Below are positions 58,522 through 64,000 of a DNA stretch of 64,000 nt, in pieces. The notes beneath the pieces are model-generated. The model saw nothing but the letters and a program-made list of their open reading frames with translations, ran no database searches and had not been told where the DNA came from. Position 1 is the first letter of the stretch. Every line of letters begins with the position of its first letter. Origin of the DNA: Moniliophthora roreri (taxonomy: Eukaryota; Basidiomycota; Agaricomycetes; Agaricales; Marasmiaceae); contig LATX02000202.1 of NCBI GenBank assembly GCA_001466705.2, positions 434,001 through 498,000 of the forward strand, given 5' to 3'. The position numbers and the translations under genes were made by a program.

Positions 58522-59322
58522 CATCAGCGAAATGGACACCTAAATATATTGGAATAAAATGAGTGAAATACGTTATAATGGCCAAAATACATTATAATCA
58601 TTATGGTGTATTTTAATGTAATATAATTGTTGTTCCTTTATTTTAATGGATTAAAATGAAGCAAAATGGTTATAATGTATTCTGGCTATTATAATGTATT
58701 TTGGCTATTATAATGTATTTCAGCCATTATAATGCATCGGCCCCACCTGGGGGTCGGGGACAAAAAGAAATAATATTTATTTGTTGCAACCCCCGTGAGT
58801 CGAACCCTCGACCTCAAGGTGGATTAGTCAGCAACCTAGGCAGCCGCGGGGTGCTCAAGACCACTGTACCACAGTGCCATATACTTACCACCACACATAG
58901 TGCAATATATCCCCTTACTCAAAAGACCTATCTCCACCCCCTTGCTGTTTCTATTGATCAAATCCCCAACCAAAAGCTTCCCTTCACTTTATAGAGTCCT
59001 CTCCCTGTCCTCTGGAAGGCATAAAAATGCACTGATTTGATTGCCTCTGTTACAATCTATTTTACTACATTATAATAACTCTGTCTCATTTTATTGCATT
59101 TTAATACACTATAATAATACCATCCTATTTTATTGCATTTTAATGTACTATAATAATACCATCCCATTTTATTGTATTTTAATGGATTATAATAACACCA
59201 GTCTCATTTTAATGCATTTTAATGTATTGTAATAGCATTGCTTGATTTTAATCTATTACAATGGACTAAAATCAGCAAAATACATTATAATTTATTATAT
59301 TTAGGTGTCCATTTTGCTGATG
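58522..59322. mobile_element. TA-flanked inverted-repeat element, 801 bp (mariner-like MITE)
   Basis: The ends (CATCAGCGAAATGGACACCT and CATCAGCAAAATGGACACCT on the opposite strand) match over about 27 bp with one mismatch, and TA stands on both sides (58520-58521 and 59323-59324). TA target duplication is typical of Tc1/mariner-type elements. The interior is AT-rich with many cattataatg / tgcattttaat strings in mirror orientation and a tRNA-like insert. No transposase is present. Confidence 0.75.
58785..58885 (-). repeat. tRNA-like (SINE-head-like) sequence inside the TA element
   Basis: On the minus strand an A-box-like TGGTACAGTGG and, about 60 bp later, a B-box-like GGTTCGACTC stand at tRNA spacing. 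The T-stem and acceptor stem do not pair well, so it is not a working tRNA. It resembles the tRNA-derived head of a SINE. Whether it inserted into the TA element or is part of it is unclear. Confidence 0.5.
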
Positions 59323-59324
59323 TA

Positions 59325-60536
59325 GTTCCAAATGGTAGCGATGTAACAGCGTCTACGCCAGTCTGCTGAAGGCGGAGGAGTGCGTAGCGATTGAGCCCAT
59401 GAATGATGAACACTGACTGCTGGGATTAAAGCCGAGGTACACCCCCCTGCAGCGAAAACCTGGACTACGTCGTGTCTTGATATTTCATCAGAGATCAAAG
59501 TACGCGGCCCTTTTAGCATCAACATGTAACAGCATTCCCTCTAACAGCATACTCATGAACCTTCACGTGTTGAGCTCCGATAGCGTGAGGGAGGGATAGT
59601 AAGACCAAATTTATGGCGAAGGAGTAGCAAAGAACCCGGAAGCCCGAACTGAACACAGAATGACCCAAGGGGGTGGCAAGACCTTAATTAGTGTATGAGG
59701 TCGAAAAATTTTTTAAGGCTGAGAGGGGGTAGTACCACCCCCCCCCCTTCCTGCCTTACTGGGTATGTTATTCCCATGCATTTCCAAAAAGGGAAATGTC
59801 AGCATCACTGCTCGCAGTGGTTAGAGTCTTCTTGCGGGAGATGACCATGGCTCTCACCTGAATTCCTGCTATCCTTTGCCAAAATGTGCTTCAAACCCTT
59901 CTCATCACTTTCAGTGGCCCTCTATGCAACCCAGCCATGACATCAGCAACAAAGCAGCTGTAGTTTACGAGGATTCGTCTTCTTCTGCCAATTTTTCCTA
60001 TGGAAGGTATAGATGGGTGGGAAAGTTGTGGTCTGATAGATCTTGATAGATCATTTTGTTTGGTTCGTTCCGCCGCTTGTTCTCATCATCTGTTAGCCCA
60101 GAAAGTTACAACGCCAGAAAATGGACTTGTACTTGCCATCCGACCCTGATGGCCCACGTGGCAAGTTGTTAATCGACCTCATGTTGCCTTGAGGTATTGG
60201 AACAGTCTCCAGACACTCAAAACAACATATTCTACACCATAATACAATACCTTGGANCTCCTCAGACCAGTAATTCTGATCCTGCCACCCCTTTGGAATG
60301 ACCTCTACCAGGATGATGAGACCTGGAACTAGTTACCAGTATACATTGGAATGAGCCTGCTATTGGGGAGAGGGAAATTTACCCTATATTACTTTGATAC
60401 CATTATGTCTAGCGCCTTTGATCATAGCACAAAAGGGAGGTCTTGGCTAGGATTTCTACAGGACTGGAAGAGAGGATGATTTTGATAGCTTGCTTAAACA
60501 AGCGTGTTTACCCAAATATTTTGTGACCAGCTAGGA
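59325..60536. other. Intergenic, no supported gene
   Basis: No convincing gene. A C-run lies at 59739-59750, and gtcgaaaaattttttaagg at 59700 resembles strings near the ends of the hAT-like element at 33.3-34.0 kb. One base near 60257 is undetermined. Confidence 0.45.
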
Positions 60537-60781
60537 AAACTGAAGCTACAGCAATCCCCAAGCTTGAGAACAGTACCTCGCATGAAGCTGGCACATACTA
60601 GTGACTGTCCAAGAAATCGTAAAATCAGAGATCGTGAAATCAATGATTTCTCCCCATATAGTAAAACTGAAGCTATATCCCCAAGCTTGAGAACAGTACC
60701 TCGCACAAAGCTGGTACGTAGTAACTCCGAGAAATCGTAAAATCGGAGATCGTGAAATCAATGATTTTTCCCCGTATAGTG
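60537..60781. repeat. Tandem duplication, unit about 120 bp
   Basis: Two head-to-tail units share ccccaagcttgagaacagta, agaaatcgtaaaatc and gatcgtgaaatcaatgattt with a few substitutions and a short gap. Non-coding. Confidence 0.85.
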
Positions 60782-60828
60782 GGGCTTGGGTTAGCCCGCA
60801 AACCAGCCCTGAGAGGCAATATTGCCTG

Positions 60829-61041
60829 AGAAAAGAGACAGTGCAGCCGCCAGTCTTCTGATAGGATAAAGCGGAGAAAACATTGTACCAAAAGATTCTA
60901 ATACCATAGGAACCAAGGCTTACACTGACTGGCCAGCGTAGAAAAGAGAGATAGTGCAGCCGCCAGTCTTCTGATAGGATAAAGTGGAGTAAACAGATTC
61001 TAATGCCATAGGAACCAAGGCTTACACTGACTGGCCCGAGG
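60829..61041. repeat. Tandem duplication, unit about 110 bp
   Basis: Two units share gtgcagccgccagtcttctg, ataggataaag and ccaaggcttacactgactgg; the second lacks about 10 bp. It directly follows the 120-bp duplication and precedes copy 16. Confidence 0.85.
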
Positions 61042-61222
61042 CATCACAGCATGGATGACGGCAGACTTGCTAACTTGGTATTCAGTAAGCTCGGTCCCTC
61101 GGTCCTTATATCAGATTCCATCTACAACAATAGTAAACACACTACTTCACACCTTCTGGCAAGTCTGGCATAAAAGCATCTATGGTATGTCTGGTTCTAC
61201 TAAATATCACCCAGATCTCACA

Positions 61223-61985
61223 ATGTCTACTCTCAGTACTGTACCCAATCTCCCACCAGTTCCTGATGGCAACTCCCCAACCTACCTCCTATACATCCCC
61301 TTTGCCATTTCGCTCCTTGTGACCGCTTCGTGGCCTTACTTTCTATCTCGCTATCCATGCTTCACGACCTCAGAGTTGACTGTGAAGGAAAAAAAGGCCA
61401 TCGAAGTTTACAAGAAGGCGCGTGCAAATGTATCGCTAGTTCGTTTTCATGATGAGCTAGAGGACAAGGAGCATAGGCTATCCGAGTGCGTCAGAATTGT
61501 CATTCTTCACTGATAACCGTGCTAATGGATCTTGGTTTACAGTTTGAAGAGGAAAGTATCCCAAATCCACCTCAAGGAGCTTGACCTGGACAGAAAGTCC
61601 CGTTCATTATGGATGATTTACCTCGGCTTCTACCCTTCCTTGATCTCGGAGATCATCGCTTGCTACATCAAGGTAGATGACCTTGAACGCGACATTCAAG
61701 TGGGTCACCACTTTTGGTCTCTTCTTACATTTTCACTAACGCTTTGATCACAGGCACTCGTAGAATCTGACATCCAATACCGTTTTAGACCCGAGGCAGT
61801 CAACTCCATCGAGGTAGGTTAGCAAATCTTCCATATTCAATACCATACATCCTTCCTGTATCCTCAATGATACTACTCAACGTCGTCATCGGCAACACGA
61901 CGGCTGGTCTCTGTCCCCTTGTCATTGTAGTCCTTTCCTGACTTCGTTGTTACAGGTTATTATCGCTGCCGGAGCTGAACTTTAG
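61223..61985 (+). CDS. YPC-GFHP family membrane protein, copy 16
   Basis: Function unknown. Four exons, 61223-61485, 61543-61699, 61754-61813 and 61956-61985, give 169 residues; the extra intron in the tail distinguishes it. The helix (YLLYIPFAISLLVTASWPYFL) leads into SRYPCFTTSELTVKEKK, then ARANVSLVRFHDELED. Exon 2 has LKRKVSQIHLKELDL, LWMIYLGFYPSLISEII and ERDIQ, with FYP in place of FHP. Exon 3 has ALVESDIQYRFRPEAVNS. It is closest to copies 1 and 2. Upstream Mets at 61055 and 61182 are in frame; I chose the one giving the usual N-terminal length. Confidence 0.8.
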
Positions 61986-61989
61986 TCTT

Positions 61990-63510
61990 AAAAGAACCGT
62001 CATCCTGGGCACTCTTCACCGATACGAACGGTATGTCCCACATCCAGCTATTCCTTTCTTTTTCACATTCTGATCATGATGCTCTCAGGACCCTGCCCGA
62101 TCCAAGTAACATCGTACACCCTATGGACTTGCGCTATGTTTCGTTATCGTCTGTACTGTACCTGTTTCGGTGTTCTTAGTCATGTTATAATCTTCAATCA
62201 TGTATATATTTCGTTGAATGTATGTCCATTTATTTATCATGGCGTTCCAAGCTGTTCGCGTCGCTTTGCTGACATAACGCGAGGCCCAGGCACACGCACA
62301 GCCTCAAAGTGTTTCTCTTTAATACCACCTCTGGATCCTTTGCACTCGACACACTGGTCCATCCCATGCATTCTGTCCAATCGAAAACCGTGGCCCCTCT
62401 GTCGAATCATCAACGGATAACTCTTCCATTGAAGGAATGCCGCAGGTAGAGCGACTATAGCTCGGTCGCGCTTCCACGGGAAGTAATTTCGGATGGGTAC
62501 GAGTTGGGCGAATGACTTTGGGGTACGTAGATCTGCTTTTTTTGCTTTTGAGTCGTGATTCTGACTTTTTCGGGCTTTTAGAGTTACGGGTGCTTATCAT
62601 TACCTTCGAAAAAGCTTCTCCTTTGGCGGTTCCAAATGCTAAAATTGTTGAGACAGAACGGAGACGTAAAGTGCAGTGGAGTGTGCTCAACTCACATTTG
62701 TACAAGAGCTTGTTAGAACCTTGAGGGTTGTAGATGTGCGATGTGCAGAGTAGTCAATGTAAATTGAACTGAAGAATGTAGCTACATACATGCTTGCTTT
62801 TATACTACTCTAAAGGATAAGTTCTGTGGATAAACGGTGAAACCTAGTAAGCTATGGATGTAAGCTACTGAATACTTGTGTGATGAAGTATCCAAGAATA
62901 ATGTGTCTTGGAGAGACACAATACAATCGTCTGACAGCGGAAGGAACTATACATGAATTCTACATGTGTTCTACTGTATTGTGCATGAGGCTACAATACT
63001 CCTACTGGATGAGGGAGCACTCCTATGACTGTAGTGCAAGCTCCGGAGAAGCTCAGGAACGTACTTTGTAAGTTCTGTAGTTGATCACATATGCAAGTAA
63101 TACAATAACTAGTGTTCCTAATGTACCTAGTTTAGTATAGTACAGGTACTGTGCTTCAACAAAAATTGGATACCTCCCTATCCCTGTGTGCTCTTCACCC
63201 TCTTCGTGTTGCATTTTGGGCTAACGTTGGCACAACTATTCAGCCTCGACTTACTATTGCTTGCCCGAATACCTCTACACTCCCCAGTTCCACCTTCGAG
63301 TCTCATCCAAATGGACTTTATGGACAGAAGAGCTCTACCCAGCTTGTGTGTTTACATACCTAGCGTCGCTACCATGTACACTGACCAGGTCTTCTCTATT
63401 CTGCAGACACGCTGCTGTTAACCAACTGATTGATATCGATGCTACCAAGTTCGAATTGGATCCCAATTGACCCAGTATATGGCATCTCCTCACGGTCCCC
63501 TCAATCTTCA
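61990..63510. other. Intergenic, no supported gene
   Basis: About 1.5 kb with no convincing gene. A basic 128-codon frame at 62319-62705 (minus) and overlapping hydrophobic frames at 63151-63470 (plus) lack motifs or splice support. Confidence 0.4.
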
Positions 63511-63519
63511 TCGATACCA

Positions 63520-63960
63520 GCTGGAATATGATTCTTCTAGTTTATGGTTCCATCATCTGCCCTCTCAACCTTCATTGTCGCGATACGCCGGCCCCCTATC
63601 CACTCGTGTCACCTGTTATCTGTCGTTTCAGAACTCAGCGCAAAGGGAAAAACTGTTCGACGGGGCATTTGGAGCTGTAATCGAGGGTGCTACGTTGGAG
63701 GATACGACAAACAGGCAGATTGAGTGCGTGTGCTTGTTCTTATCCCCCGCTCAGATCTAATCTTTCGGCAGGTAGAGGCCATGCACAGCCGCTCAGATCC
63801 AGGCCAAAGAAATAACACGATTGTTGAGTCACGTCAGTAATCACCTGGAACACCTTCGGGTATCTGAAGTCTTCACTAGTGCGGTCATGGAGACATTCTG
63901 GCTCACGCAGCAATAGACACTAGGGTTCGTCGCCCCCTCTTCACATTCGCTGGCATACCT
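63520..63960 (+). pseudogene. YPC-GFHP family copy 17, decayed
   Basis: A segment with GAVIEGATLEDTTNRQIE followed by a gtgcgt donor matches the end of exon 1 of copy 15 (EDAIEKD and LEDITRRRIE). Upstream, ctctcaaccttcattgtcgc matches the helix-coding part of copy 15, but a frame change lies between the two and the YPC motif is lost. After the intron a piece like the exon 2 start (aggccatgcacagccgctcagatcc) follows without the GFHP core. The copy may continue past the window end. Confidence 0.65.
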
Positions 63961-64000
63961 TGACCTTTATTCTCAGTCCATCAAGTTTTCAATCATCCTA

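Noticed and set aside
58785..58885. Functional tRNA gene on the minus strand
   Set aside because: A- and B-box-like motifs are present, but the acceptor and T stems do not pair, so I call it tRNA-like only.
62319..62705. Basic 128-residue minus-strand open frame as a gene
   Set aside because: Ser/Lys-rich composition is compatible with a real protein, but there is no motif, no splice partner and no paralogue in the window.

Overview
The window looks like a nuclear contig of a filamentous basidiomycete (Agaricomycetes-like). The evidence is short (about 50-60 nt) GT-AG introns in nearly every gene, intron-split ribosomal protein genes, an intron-containing tRNA-Gly, a siderophore-type MFS transporter cut into 15 exons, and a DUF7729-type surface protein. 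There is no bacterial or viral gene organisation. One base at about 60257 is ambiguous (n).

Layout. 1.4-2.1 kb: first member of a small membrane-protein family described below, with a 21-bp minisatellite beside it. 3.2-5.1 kb: divergent ribosomal protein genes eS6 (minus) and uS15/RPS13 (plus). 6.2-7.1 kb: unrecognised five-exon gene. 7.4-8.6 kb: secreted protein made of about 22 imperfect 14-residue repeats. 10.6-13.2 kb: siderophore-iron transporter. 15.4-47 kb: an island of more than 30 kb with no recognisable housekeeping gene, filled with copies of one gene family, their decayed relatives, a second degenerate repeat family, block duplications and non-autonomous transposons. 48-50.1 kb: two intact and one broken gene for small secreted proteins. 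50.7-51.5 kb: another family member. 53.6-55.1 kb: DUF7729-type protein. 55.4 kb: tRNA-Gly(GCC). 55.9-57.6 kb: a decayed and an intact family member. 58.2-59.3 kb: foldback element and a TA-flanked inverted-repeat element carrying a tRNA-like sequence. 60.5-61.0 kb: tandem repeats. 61.2-64 kb: one intact and one decayed family member.

The main discovery candidate is the repeated family, here called the YPC-GFHP family as a working label. I count 12 apparently coding members, 6 damaged members and one truncated tail. Each intact member has a short variable N-terminus, one transmembrane helix, a Tyr-Pro-Cys motif just after the helix, a charged helical stretch, a conserved block around the motif GFHPELV ending in an RDI(L/Q) signature, and a divergent C-terminal tail. 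Exon borders coincide with these parts (intron 1 phase 2, intron 2 phase 0). I do not recognise the family or its function. Copies 10 and 11 form a perfect 982-bp-arm inverted repeat around a 123-bp spacer. Copies 3-4-5 were duplicated as a block to give copies 6-8-9. Individual copies are dying by different routes: a hAT-like insertion, nonsense mutations, frameshifts and splice-site loss. This is typical birth-and-death evolution of a locally amplified family.
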